64,000 bases of DNA from JAMQKA01 sp034521835. GTDB taxonomy: Bacteria; Bacteroidota; Rhodothermia; Balneolales; Balneolaceae. The notes below the pieces were generated by a model. It did not search any database. It was not told the origin of the DNA and saw nothing but the letters and a program-made list of their open reading frames with translations. Positions within the stretch are counted from its first letter, which is position 1. Each line of letters begins with the position of its first letter. The DNA lies in contig JAXHMA010000006.1 in the NCBI GenBank assembly GCA_034521835.1, positions 1-64,000 on the forward strand. Reading direction: 5' to 3'. Of the stretch, positions 43,284 to 51,820 are shown one piece after another. The translations under genes were made by a program, and so were the position numbers.

Positions 43284-44482
43284 TTATATACCGGAAAATT
43301 TTTCAGAAAAAGTTTCACCATTATGTGCCATCCGCTTGATGAGAGGCGAAGGCCGGTAACGTTCCTGTGAGTATCTACTTTGCAGGGATTCGAGTTGATC
43401 CAGGATCTTCTGCAAGCCGATCTCATCACACCAAGATAATAATCCCTTCGGATAGCGGGCACCATAAATAGCTGCAAGCTCAATCTCATCGGCCGTGCCT
43501 ATACCTTTCCAAAGGGTCTCAACTGCGCCGTTGATCAGCATCACCAGCACCCGTTGAAATATCTCGTTTCCAAGGACTTCATTTTTGGTCGGTTGGGACA
43601 GGGCAGCATTTTTGCCATACTCGTAAAACCCTTTTCCAGCTTTTTTTCCCAATAACCCCGCTTCCACCATCCGTTTCTGGGAGATGGAAGGAGTATAGCG
43701 TGGATCGAAGTAGAGGCCTTCAAAAATTGATTTGGTTACCCTGTAATTGATATCGTTGCCGATCTGGTCTATCAGCTCAAACGGACCTGCCTCAAATCCT
43801 CCAATCTTTTTCATAGCCCAGTCGATGGTCGGTGGATCGCCCATATTTTCCTCTAAAATCTGACTGGCCTCGCGGAAATAAGGTCGTGTTATGCGGCTTA
43901 CGAGAAAGCCGGGAGTATCTTTGGGCTGAATGATTTTTTTGCCCCAGCTGGTTAGCAGATCCACAGCTTTATCAACCGTTTCTTCATCGAGTGAGCAGGC
44001 CCGGGATAACCTCGACAAGCGGTACGCGGTACGCAGGATGTAAAAAATCGGAGGCCAGCAAATCGCCCGGGTCGTTTTAGGACGGAGGAAAGATCCGCAA
44101 TGGAGAGAGTAGAAGTAGTGGTGGCCAGCAAGCAGTTCCGTGGAATGATGGCTTCTGCTCTTTTGAGAGCATCCTTTTTTATTTCTACATCTTCTGTTAC
44201 GACTTCAATCACAAAGTTACATTTGCCAAATTTGGTCAGATCGTCTGAAAATCGGATGCGATCTATCAGTTCATTTACTTGCTGTTGTCCAATATAGCCT
44301 TCAGTCACCTGCTTTTGGAGGCCTTTCCGTAAGCGGTGTTTCGCATCTCCCAGTTGATCAGGATAGCTGTCGTACAGCAGCACGCGGTGTCCATTTGCCG
44401 AGGCCAGCCTTGCGATACCGATCCCTATTGTGCCCGCTCCAATGATGCCAATTTTTGAACTCTTATACTCGTTATCGGCCAT
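43284..44482 (-). CDS. paaH: 3-hydroxyacyl-CoA dehydrogenase, PaaH-like, one frameshift
   Basis: ATG 44482 gives MADNEYKSSKIGIIGAGTIG with the NAD-binding GxGxxG, then ARLASANGHRVLLYDSYPDQ, FVIEVVTEDVEIKKDALKRA and LATTTSTLSIADLSSVLKRP. After a break near 44030 the second frame has ETVDKAVDLLTSWGKKIIQP, KDTPGFLVSRITRPYFREAS and the second dehydrogenase domain FEAGPFELIDQIGNDINYRV, GLLGKKAGKGFYEYG. The corrected length of about 399 residues suits single-function enzymes of the PaaH/PaaC type, which oxidise 3-hydroxyadipyl-CoA. It heads a paaH-paaI-enoyl-CoA hydratase set. The ring-activation genes (paaA-E, paaK, paaZ) are absent here. Confidence 0.85.
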
Positions 44483-44625
44483 GTAGAATCCATGTAGAAA
44501 AAGATTGTGTTGCCTGTTCAAAATACAAATAGCAGGGGTAATGCCAAGTGTGACGGTTGGATTGCCGATCAATTCTACTTGAAAAGGGCACCAGGAAATA
44601 TAGCACCAGTTTCAAAAAAGGACTG

Positions 44626-45417
44626 CTAATTCTGTTGAACTTCACCGGTCATCGGCACGAAACGGACCGGCAAAATCTCTTCTTTTGTAATTTCCCCGTC
44701 TGCCGTTTTGGTAACTCTAATCAGCGACTGGAGATTGCTGGTTACGCTATACGGCATGATGAGGACGCCTCCCGTTTTTAGCTGATTAAGCAGGGGATCT
44801 GGAATCTCATCGGCGGCGGCAGTAATGATGATACCATCGAATGGAGCATATGTAGGCCAGCCCTTATACCCATCCCCGATCTGTGTGTGTATAGAACTAT
44901 ATCCCAGTTTATCAAATATCTCTTGGGCTCGCTTTCCCAGTTCTTCAATAATCTCAATGGTGTACACTTCTTCTGTCAACTCTGCCAGTACCGCCGCCTG
45001 GTAACCACTGCCCGTGCCGACCTCCAGTATTTTATCGCCCGGTGCCACATTCAGCAGTTGGGTCATATAGGCCACTATAAAGGGCTGAGAAATGGTTTGG
45101 CTGAATCCTATCGGCTGGGGACTGTTCGCATACGCTTGTCCGCGATAGTTTTTTGGGATAAAATGATGGCGGGGTACTTCTCGCATGGCATCCAGCACGC
45201 GCTGGCTGTCAATTCCCTGTTTCTTGATCTTTTGGACAAGGTTGTTCCGCTCCTCCTGCCGCTCAGAAAACAGGGCCTCTCGGGATTCTACCGTATCCGA
45301 AGCTGGAAATAAGGGCACCATCGCTGGTACTGATCGGTAAACTTTAGATACGCCTGACCTCGGTTGAAAGAGAGCAAGCAAAAAGCATACGCTAAACAAG
45401 CAGAGTAAATATTTCAT
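44626..45417 (-). CDS. pcm: Exported protein-L-isoaspartate O-methyltransferase
   Basis: The protein has 263 residues from ATG 45417; an earlier in-frame start at 45468 lacks a signal-peptide shape. A Sec signal (MKYLLCLFSVCFLLALFQPR) is followed by a PCMT domain: RVLDAMREVPRHHFIPKNYR, YANSPQPIGFSQTISQPFIV, the SAM-binding ILEVGTGSGYQAAVLAELTE, IHTQIGDGYKGWP and FDGIIITAAADEIPDPLLNQ, VLIMPYS. It methylates isoaspartyl residues to start their repair. Most bacterial PCMTs are cytosolic; the signal peptide places this one in the periplasm. Intact. Confidence 0.88.
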   Translation of the reverse strand: MKYLLCLFSVCFLLALFQPRSGVSKVYRSVPAMVPLFPASDTVESREALFSERQEERNNLVQKIKKQGIDSQRVLDAMREVPRHHFIPKNYRGQAYANSPQPIGFSQTISQPFIVAYMTQLLNVAPGDKILEVGTGSGYQAAVLAELTEEVYTIEIIEELGKRAQEIFDKLGYSSIHTQIGDGYKGWPTYAPFDGIIITAAADEIPDPLLNQLKTGGVLIMPYSVTSNLQSLIRVTKTADGEITKEEILPVRFVPMTGEVQQN

Positions 45418-45702
45418 AATTTTTAACCGCTCCTTTTGGAATCTAAACAACCAGCTGTCGTTATACATTCAACTTTACAACGTATAATATTTATAGAGAT
45501 TAACAACTTCTACATCATGTTGGTCCTAAAAATAGTTGAATTTTAATCATATATGCCTCATTTAAATAGGATAAATAAACATATTGATTAATAAGTAAAG
45601 TTTATTTGAAATAAATAATTTGATCATTAATTCGTTATTTGATAAGCTAAATAAGGTTTTAGCAACAACAATTGTAAAAAAACATCATCCACAGGTGAGC
45701 CT

Positions 45703-46335
45703 ATGAAAAACTCTATACTTAGCCTGGACCTTTTTACCCAAGTTCAATCTGATTTCGAAAAGCGCCAGTATCTAATTTTGGCAGCGCTTAAAAATATTTC
45801 CGATGATTTTAAGCAGAACCGGATCTACCCGCATTTAAGCGAGCTATCCGAGCTCAGAAGAACGTTGGCTGATATTAAGAACAGGTTGGTAGATCTGCGC
45901 AATGACTTTCCCAAGCGAATTGGAAACATCGACTTGGTAAACAAGGTTATTGAGCACGAAGTGGTGTTTGTGGATGGTTCCGATCTTTCAAAAGTGGAAG
46001 ACCTGATAGCCTGGGCATTGCCCCATATTGAAGCAAAAATTGAGGAGGGCAAAGCCCTTTTCGAGTATGTGGACGAAGAGATTGAGGTCACTGAGGTTGG
46101 GATATTACCTAACTACGTGGATGAAGGGTATTTTTTTGTACCCGACAACGAAGAAGCTAAGCTACTGCTGTTCCGCTACGAAATGTCGATTTTCCAAAGT
46201 GCTCAGGATCAGTACCGGGGGCTGAGAACAGGCTTCTTAAAAGCCCTGAACCAGGGGCGGGCCCTGATGTCTCCCAACTCCATCAAACTAGAGTTGATTC
46301 GAGAAAACAAAGAACTTCCCAATCCTGCTACCTGA
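45703..46335 (+). CDS. Conserved hypothetical protein (210 aa)
   Basis: An intact cytosolic-looking protein, rich in Leu, Glu and Lys. The N-terminal part is helical (FEKRQYLILAALKNISDDFK, SELSELRRTLADIKNRLVDL). The middle has EHEVVFVDGSDLSKVEDLIA and a strand-rich patch VTEVGILPNYVDEGYFFVPD, and the C-terminus is helical again. I do not recognise a family. A 230-base AT-rich region upstream probably holds its promoter. Confidence 0.65.
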   Translation: MKNSILSLDLFTQVQSDFEKRQYLILAALKNISDDFKQNRIYPHLSELSELRRTLADIKNRLVDLRNDFPKRIGNIDLVNKVIEHEVVFVDGSDLSKVEDLIAWALPHIEAKIEEGKALFEYVDEEIEVTEVGILPNYVDEGYFFVPDNEEAKLLLFRYEMSIFQSAQDQYRGLRTGFLKALNQGRALMSPNSIKLELIRENKELPNPAT

Positions 46336-46522
46336 CAGTTTTATTACAGACCTTGACTTCCCCTTTAATGAAACCATATTCCCGGTTGTAAAGCGTAAAC
46401 TGCTGCGTCAGCTTTCCAAGGCATCCTGATTCTCTGACTAGTAAGGTTTTACTGGGGCCTGTTGCAATTTATTGGTCCCAGAACGGGGTTTCTTTCAGTC
46501 AATTCGTAGAAATGCGGCACGG

Positions 46523-46954
46523 TTACCCCTTGTTTACTACAGCCAGCGTACATCGCGAACTGCAAACCAGCTTGCCGGATTCCGTCTCAATCCTGACTTC
46601 CCAAACATGAATATTTTCGCCGGTGTGGATCGGTGTAGCAATGCCCTTCACACTATTTCCCTTTTTGACACTGCGGATGTGATTTGCATTAATTTCTACG
46701 CCCACTGTGGTTTTAGCATCGTCTTCTACATTTAGCCAGGCGCCCACCGAGGCCAGTGTTTCTGCCAATGTTACCGATGCGCCGCCATGCAAAATACCGA
46801 AAGGCTGAACCGTACGTTCGTCAACTGGCATGCTGGCTTCGATCTCATCCGGCTTGAACGATTCAAACTCGATGCCAAGGTTATCCACCATGTTGGGGTC
46901 TGATAGGTTTAAAAATTGCTTTACTTTTTCTTTAATGTCTTGGTCAATAAACAT
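46523..46954 (-). CDS. Hotdog-fold acyl-CoA thioesterase (MenI/PaaI-like)
   Basis: The protein has 143 residues and is intact. MPVDERTVQPFGILHGGASV then TLAETLASVGAWLN is the hallmark of the YdiI/MenI subgroup, with the catalytic Glu in LAETLAS and the HGG turn. VGVEINANHIRSVKKGNSVK and EVRIETESGKLVCSSRCTLA complete the fold. It hydrolyses an acyl-CoA thioester. MenI acts on dihydroxynaphthoyl-CoA in menaquinone synthesis, but position suggests a housekeeping role in acyl-CoA breakdown, since it is divergently arranged from the beta-oxidation operon. Confidence 0.82.
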   Translation of the reverse strand: MFIDQDIKEKVKQFLNLSDPNMVDNLGIEFESFKPDEIEASMPVDERTVQPFGILHGGASVTLAETLASVGAWLNVEDDAKTTVGVEINANHIRSVKKGNSVKGIATPIHTGENIHVWEVRIETESGKLVCSSRCTLAVVNKG

Positions 46955-47096
46955 AACTACCTGTTTATAGTGGATTAAAATTTCATCAAACGAGAAAATC
47001 TATGTGGTGTACGTACTACATTACACTTTTAAAAGTTAAACTTTATTGTAACTTATGCACATAGGGGAGAAGGATTAATATAAAAAGCGGACGTCT

Positions 47097-48887
47097 ATGG
47101 AATATGAACCCACTACGATTCTGCAACTGATTCAAAAAGGAGAAAGCAGAAATGAATCGGATGTGTTAATCTCTACAAAACGAGAGGGCGAATGGATTAA
47201 TACAAGTCCCGATGAATTCAGAGAGAAGGTTGATCAATTTGCCTATGGCCTGTACCAGTTGGGGGTCCGCCGGGGAGACCGCGTTAGTATCCATTCTGAA
47301 AACAGTGCCGAGTGGCTGATTTGCGACCAGGCTATTTTATCGCTGGGAGCTGTGACCGTACCTATATATACAACACAGGCGGCGGAGCAGATTCAATACA
47401 TCCTGGAAAATTCGCAGGTGAAAATTCACATCGTTTCTACGGATGAGCTTTTTGCCGATATCAAACCTGTAATAAATGATATTAATACTGTAGAGGAGAT
47501 TATTACCATTCGCGGTTCCACGCATGAACAACTCAAATCGTTTGATTCGGTTCTGAAGCTTGGAAAGGAAAAGATGGAGAAATCTCCCGCCCTCATGGAC
47601 CAACTAAAAGCTGAAGTAGATCCTGATGACTTGGCTACGCTGATCTACACCTCCGGCACCACCGGCCAGCCTAAGGGAGTGATGCTTTCTCACAATAATA
47701 TCGCTTCGAATGTACTGGCTTCGATGGAGCGTATTCCGTTTAAAAAAAATCCAGATATCGGGCAGCGCATGCTTTCTTACCTGCCGCTCTCCCACGTGTT
47801 CGAACGACTTATCAGCTACATGTACCTTCATATGGGGTACCCCGTTCACTACATTGAGGATATCAACCAGGTACGGGACGATTTTACCTACGTCAAACCC
47901 TATTTCTTTGCTACCATCCCGAGACTGCTTGAAAAGATCCAAACCGGCATAAAAGTGCGGGGACAGGAGTTTAGCGGCATCAAAAAGCAGATCTACTACT
48001 GGGCCATTAAACGGGCTGAAAACTATGATCCGGAACATCCCCCCAGGGGACTTGGGAAACTGCTGCATAAGCTGGCCGATAAGCTGGTGTATTCGAAAAT
48101 CCGGGAGCTGTTCGGGGGTCGACTGATGGGCATGATTAGCGGTGGAGCGGCCTTATCTCCCAATATATTTCGGTTTATGAACGCTTTGGGCCTATACTGC
48201 GGGCAGGGTTATGGACTGACAGAATCCTCACCTGTAATTTCTGTCACTGATCCTGATCACATGCGGGTAGGCTCTTCCGGGCGTCCACTGAGCAATGTGG
48301 AAGTTAAGATTGCGGATGATGGCGAAATACTGGCCAGAGGCCCAAATATTATGCAGGGATACTTTCAAAATGAGGAGAAAACGGAGGAAGCGATCGATGA
48401 AGATGGTTTCCTTAAAACCGGGGATATCGGCAAGATGGAAGATGGATACCTGTTTATCACCGACCGCAAGAAATCGGTGTTTAAGCTTTCCACCGGTAAA
48501 TTTGTGGCGCCCCAGCCGATCGAAACGAGCTTGGCCAACAGCGGATTTATTGACCAGGCGGTAGTAGTGGGATTTCAGCATAAATTTTGTTCCGCACTTA
48601 TCGTACCCAATTTTGAGAATGTAAAAAAGCGGTTGAAGGGACGGGGCTCTGAAATCCCGGATGATCTGAGTTCAAGCTCAAAAGTTAGGCAGATTATTCA
48701 AGATGAAGTAGACAAGGTCAATCGCGGACTTTCGCCCTGGGAAACCGTCAAGAAATTTTACTTGTTAGATGAACCTCTTACAGTTGAAAGCGGTGAACTG
48801 ACCCCCACCCACAAGGTTAAGCGATCGGTGATTAACGAGCGCTATGCCGAGCAGATCGATTCAATGTATAAAGATGAAGAAAGCTGA
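47097..48887 (+). CDS. Long-chain fatty-acid-CoA ligase (AMP-binding)
   Basis: The protein has 596 residues and is intact. The P-loop-like AMP motif TLIYTSGTTGQPKGVMLSH is at about residue 183. Later come MLSYLPLSHVFERLISYMYL, GMISGGAALSPNIFRFMNAL, GQGYGLTESSPVISVTDPDH, the hinge motif DGFLKTGDIGKMEDGYLFIT with DRKK, and the C-terminal LTPTHKVKRSVI. It activates fatty acids to acyl-CoA with ATP and is the first gene of the operon that continues with the FadN-like and thiolase genes. It belongs to the FadD15/long-chain subgroup by the long N-terminal domain. Confidence 0.9.
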   Translation: MEYEPTTILQLIQKGESRNESDVLISTKREGEWINTSPDEFREKVDQFAYGLYQLGVRRGDRVSIHSENSAEWLICDQAILSLGAVTVPIYTTQAAEQIQYILENSQVKIHIVSTDELFADIKPVINDINTVEEIITIRGSTHEQLKSFDSVLKLGKEKMEKSPALMDQLKAEVDPDDLATLIYTSGTTGQPKGVMLSHNNIASNVLASMERIPFKKNPDIGQRMLSYLPLSHVFERLISYMYLHMGYPVHYIEDINQVRDDFTYVKPYFFATIPRLLEKIQTGIKVRGQEFSGIKKQIYYWAIKRAENYDPEHPPRGLGKLLHKLADKLVYSKIRELFGGRLMGMISGGAALSPNIFRFMNALGLYCGQGYGLTESSPVISVTDPDHMRVGSSGRPLSNVEVKIADDGEILARGPNIMQGYFQNEEKTEEAIDEDGFLKTGDIGKMEDGYLFITDRKKSVFKLSTGKFVAPQPIETSLANSGFIDQAVVVGFQHKFCSALIVPNFENVKKRLKGRGSEIPDDLSSSSKVRQIIQDEVDKVNRGLSPWETVKKFYLLDEPLTVESGELTPTHKVKRSVINERYAEQIDSMYKDEES

Positions 48888-48939
48888 CAGGTCTGCACCA
48901 GCACAAGGAACCAGAAATTCAGATTAAACTGAACAGGAT

Positions 48940-51309
48940 ATGTCAAACAATAAATTTCGTATTCAGAAAGTAGCGGTATTGGGATCTGGAACCATGGGCA
49001 GCCAAATTGCGGCGCATTGTGTAAACGCCGGGCTGGAGGTCTTGCTTTTGGATCTGAAAAGTGATGAAGGAGATCCCAATGAAATAGTGAAGGAGAATAT
49101 CAAGAAGCTGGGGGAGATGAACCCTGCTCCTTTGTCACTTCCGGAATATTCACAGTATATAACGCCCGGTAATTTTGAGGATGATTTTGACAAGCTGGCC
49201 GATGTCGACTGGATCTGTGAGGCGATTGTAGAAAAGATGGAGATCAAAAAAGATATGATGGCTCGGCTGGATGAGGTACGAACGGGGAATACGACTGTGA
49301 GTTCCAATACGTCGGGGCTGCCGATAGGGAAAATAAGCGAGGAATGCTCGGATGAGTTCCGGAAGTATTTCCTGGGTACGCACTTCTTCAATCCGCCGCG
49401 ATACATGAAATTGTTGGAAATTATTCCCACTGAAAAGACGGCGGATGACGTGGTCGATTTTATGAGTCGTTTTGGGGAGAAAACGCTGGGCAAGGGCGTG
49501 GTCCGCTGCAAAGATACTCCAAACTTTATCGCCAACCGGATCGGCATCTTTTCGATGGCCAGCATTATGCCCTGGTTTTTTGATGGCAGCTTCAGGGCCG
49601 AGGAGATCGATTTTTTAACCGGCACGATCACTGGCTATTCCAAAGCTGCGACGTTCCGCACCGCCGACATGTCCGGTCTCGATATTATCCGCCACGTAGC
49701 CGAAAATCTCTATCCCGCCATCCCCGATGATGAGCGCCGCGAGGTGTTTAATCTGCCTGAATCGTTCAAAAAAATGGTGGATGATGGCAAGCACGGCAAT
49801 AAAGCAGGGCAGGGCTTCTACAAGAAAGTACAAACCGATTCTGGCAAGGAATACAAGGTGATCAACCCGGAAACACACGAGTATGAGTCGCAGATCGATC
49901 CCAAGTTTGAAAGCACCAGCGAAGCCAAAGAAAAATTCAAGACGGCAGACAAACGACTGAAATACCTTGTAAACCAAGATGATGAAGTCGGTCGGTTTTT
50001 GTGGAAGATTCACTGCGACCTACTCCTCTACGCTGCTAACCGCATCCCAGAAATTACCGATTCCTTGGAATCGATTGATAATGCGATGAAATGGGGCTTC
50101 AATTGGGAGCTCGGCCCATTCGAACGGTGGGATGCTATTGGCGTTGAAGAATCGGTCGAGCGGATGCAGGATGAGGGTCTTGAGGTTCCGGAGTCAGTGC
50201 TGGAGATGCTGAATTCCGGCCGAGAGCAGTTTTACGATAAAGATGAGGGAACAGTGTACAATCTTGCTACCGGTAAAGTAGAGCCGTTGAGCCCCCCTGC
50301 TGAAGGGGCCATCCGGGTAGCAAATCTTAAATCGGAAGACCGGGAAGTGCTCGGCACCAAAAGTGCCGGCCTGTACGACATGGGGGATGGCGTTGCACTC
50401 TTTGAATTTAGAACCAAACAGCATACGCTGGGATTTGAGCTGGTAGAGACACTAGCGAAATCGTGCGATAAAGTGAAGCAATATTTTGATGCTTTGGTCA
50501 TCGGTCACGACGGCGACAACTTTACCTATGGAGCCAACCTGATGGAGGCAATTCAGGCCTGGAAACAGGGGCAGAAAGAGCAGGTTCAGGAGGCGGTAAA
50601 GAATTTCCAGGATACGGCTGTTGGATTACGATATAAGTCCTTCCCGGTGGTAGTGGCACCATTTGGCCGCACGCTGGGCGGTGGTGTTGAATTGATGCTT
50701 CATGCAGACACCGTGGTAGCGCACCACGAGCTCTATGCCGGTCTTGTTGAAGCGGGAGTGGGACTCATTCCCGCAGGAGGGGGCACCAAAGAGATGCTCC
50801 ACAGAACAATGCAGCGCGTAACGGAAGAAGATCGCTCAGATCCGATTCCCTACATTAAGGAAGTTTTTAAAACGATGGGAATGGCCAAGGTATCGCCGAG
50901 TGCAGCCAAAGCCCGGGAATATCACTACCTCAAGCCAGAAGATACCATCGTCATGAATCGCGACCTGCTACTGGCGGCCGCTAAAAAGGAAGCCCGTACG
51001 CTGGTCAATCAAGGGTATCAGCCGCCTTTCAAGCCCTCTATAAAGGTTATGGGCCGTGAAGGACTCAGCGCCCTGAAACTGATGCTCTACATTATGCACG
51101 AGTCCGGCTGGATCACCGACTATGACAAGGTGGTGGCTGAGAAGCTGGCCTGGGTGATGAGCGGCGGCGATCTCAGCGAACCGCAGGAAGTACCGGAATC
51201 CTATATCCTGAAGCTTGAACGAGAAGTATTTATGGATCTGTTGGAGGATGAACGCACCCATGCCCGCATCGAGCACATGCTGAAGAAAGGGAAACCCCTT
51301 AGGAATTAG
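48940..51309 (+). CDS. fadN: Bifunctional 3-hydroxyacyl-CoA dehydrogenase/enoyl-CoA hydratase (FadN-type)
   Basis: The protein has 789 residues and is intact. The dehydrogenase comes first: QKVAVLGSGTMGSQIAAHCV, VSSNTSGLPIGKISEECSDE, LGTHFFNPPRYMKLLEIIPT, CKDTPNFIANRIGIFSMASI. A second dehydrogenase C-terminal domain has AMKWGFNWELGPFERWDAIG. The crotonase domain lies at the C-terminus with FPVVVAPFGRTLGGGVELML and LVEAGVGLIPAGGGTKEML. This order (dehydrogenase then hydratase) is that of FadN, the reverse of FadB/FadJ. It catalyses the middle two steps of beta-oxidation. Its stop TAG forms part of the left inverted repeat around the following four-helix-bundle gene. Confidence 0.92.
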   Translation: MSNNKFRIQKVAVLGSGTMGSQIAAHCVNAGLEVLLLDLKSDEGDPNEIVKENIKKLGEMNPAPLSLPEYSQYITPGNFEDDFDKLADVDWICEAIVEKMEIKKDMMARLDEVRTGNTTVSSNTSGLPIGKISEECSDEFRKYFLGTHFFNPPRYMKLLEIIPTEKTADDVVDFMSRFGEKTLGKGVVRCKDTPNFIANRIGIFSMASIMPWFFDGSFRAEEIDFLTGTITGYSKAATFRTADMSGLDIIRHVAENLYPAIPDDERREVFNLPESFKKMVDDGKHGNKAGQGFYKKVQTDSGKEYKVINPETHEYESQIDPKFESTSEAKEKFKTADKRLKYLVNQDDEVGRFLWKIHCDLLLYAANRIPEITDSLESIDNAMKWGFNWELGPFERWDAIGVEESVERMQDEGLEVPESVLEMLNSGREQFYDKDEGTVYNLATGKVEPLSPPAEGAIRVANLKSEDREVLGTKSAGLYDMGDGVALFEFRTKQHTLGFELVETLAKSCDKVKQYFDALVIGHDGDNFTYGANLMEAIQAWKQGQKEQVQEAVKNFQDTAVGLRYKSFPVVVAPFGRTLGGGVELMLHADTVVAHHELYAGLVEAGVGLIPAGGGTKEMLHRTMQRVTEEDRSDPIPYIKEVFKTMGMAKVSPSAAKAREYHYLKPEDTIVMNRDLLLAAAKKEARTLVNQGYQPPFKPSIKVMGREGLSALKLMLYIMHESGWITDYDKVVAEKLAWVMSGGDLSEPQEVPESYILKLEREVFMDLLEDERTHARIEHMLKKGKPLRN

Positions 51310-51819
51310 TTATTGGTTACTTGTTAATAGTTGAATAGGATTTGTAATTCATGAGTGAAAAAAGTCCTCAAGTACGATCCTTTCAAGACTTGAAAGTCTG
51401 GAAACGTGCCAGACGAGTACAAAGGATGGTAGCACAAATAGTAATAAGTTTTCCGAATTATGAAGAATATCGTCTTAAAGATCAGATGATTCGTTCTTCT
51501 CGTTCTATTGCAAGAAATATTGCTGAGGGATATGGTCGTTACCATTACCAGGAGAATATTCAATTTTGCCGACAATCCAGAGGGTCATTAAGTGAACTTT
51601 TAAATGATTTATTAACAGCCTTAGAAGAAAAGTACATCAAAAGAAATGAATATGATGATGCTCGTAATGAAATTGAAAACTGTCATAAACTTTTGAATGG
51701 CTACATCAGGTATCTCAAGAAAGCGAAAGAAAATTATACCGCAGAGGAAAAGGACACAATTTATGATGCTTTTACCGAACCTAATAACTAATAACTAATA
51801 ACAATTAACCAATAACTAA
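51306..51819. mobile_element. Inverted-repeat-framed cassette carrying a four-helix-bundle gene
   Basis: TTAGTTATTGGTTA begins at 51306, and its exact complement ends at 51819. Over the first 27 bases of each end the match is 25 of 27. The left arm overlaps the fadN stop codon and the right arm ends two bases before the thiolase ATG. Inside lies one gene (51351-51791). The right arm also has three TAATAACTA-like iterations. The layout resembles the intervening sequences of some 23S rRNAs, where a related protein gene sits within a base-paired stem. See the finding. Confidence 0.6.
51351..51791 (+). CDS. Four-helix-bundle protein (S23/IVP, bAvd-like)
   Basis: The protein has 146 residues, is intact, and has no signal peptide. 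RSFQDLKVWKRARRVQRMVA opens the first helix with the family's FxDLxVWxxA motif. FPNYEEYRLKDQMIRSSRSI then ARNIAEGYGR is the second block (Q-IRRSA-SI-NIAEG pattern). FCRQSRGSLSELLNDLLTAL and the C-terminal helix LLNGYIRYLKKAKE finish it. This family includes proteins encoded by 23S rRNA intervening sequences and relatives of the accessory protein of diversity-generating retroelements. Their free-standing role is not settled. It lies between fadN and the thiolase gene and is lower in GC than both, suggesting insertion. Confidence 0.85.
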   Translation: MSEKSPQVRSFQDLKVWKRARRVQRMVAQIVISFPNYEEYRLKDQMIRSSRSIARNIAEGYGRYHYQENIQFCRQSRGSLSELLNDLLTALEEKYIKRNEYDDARNEIENCHKLLNGYIRYLKKAKENYTAEEKDTIYDAFTEPNN

Positions 51820-51820
51820 A

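Noticed and set aside
46441..46490. Possible terminator CTGGGGCC...GGTCCCAG
   Set aside because: The stem is short with a mismatch and is not followed by a T tract.
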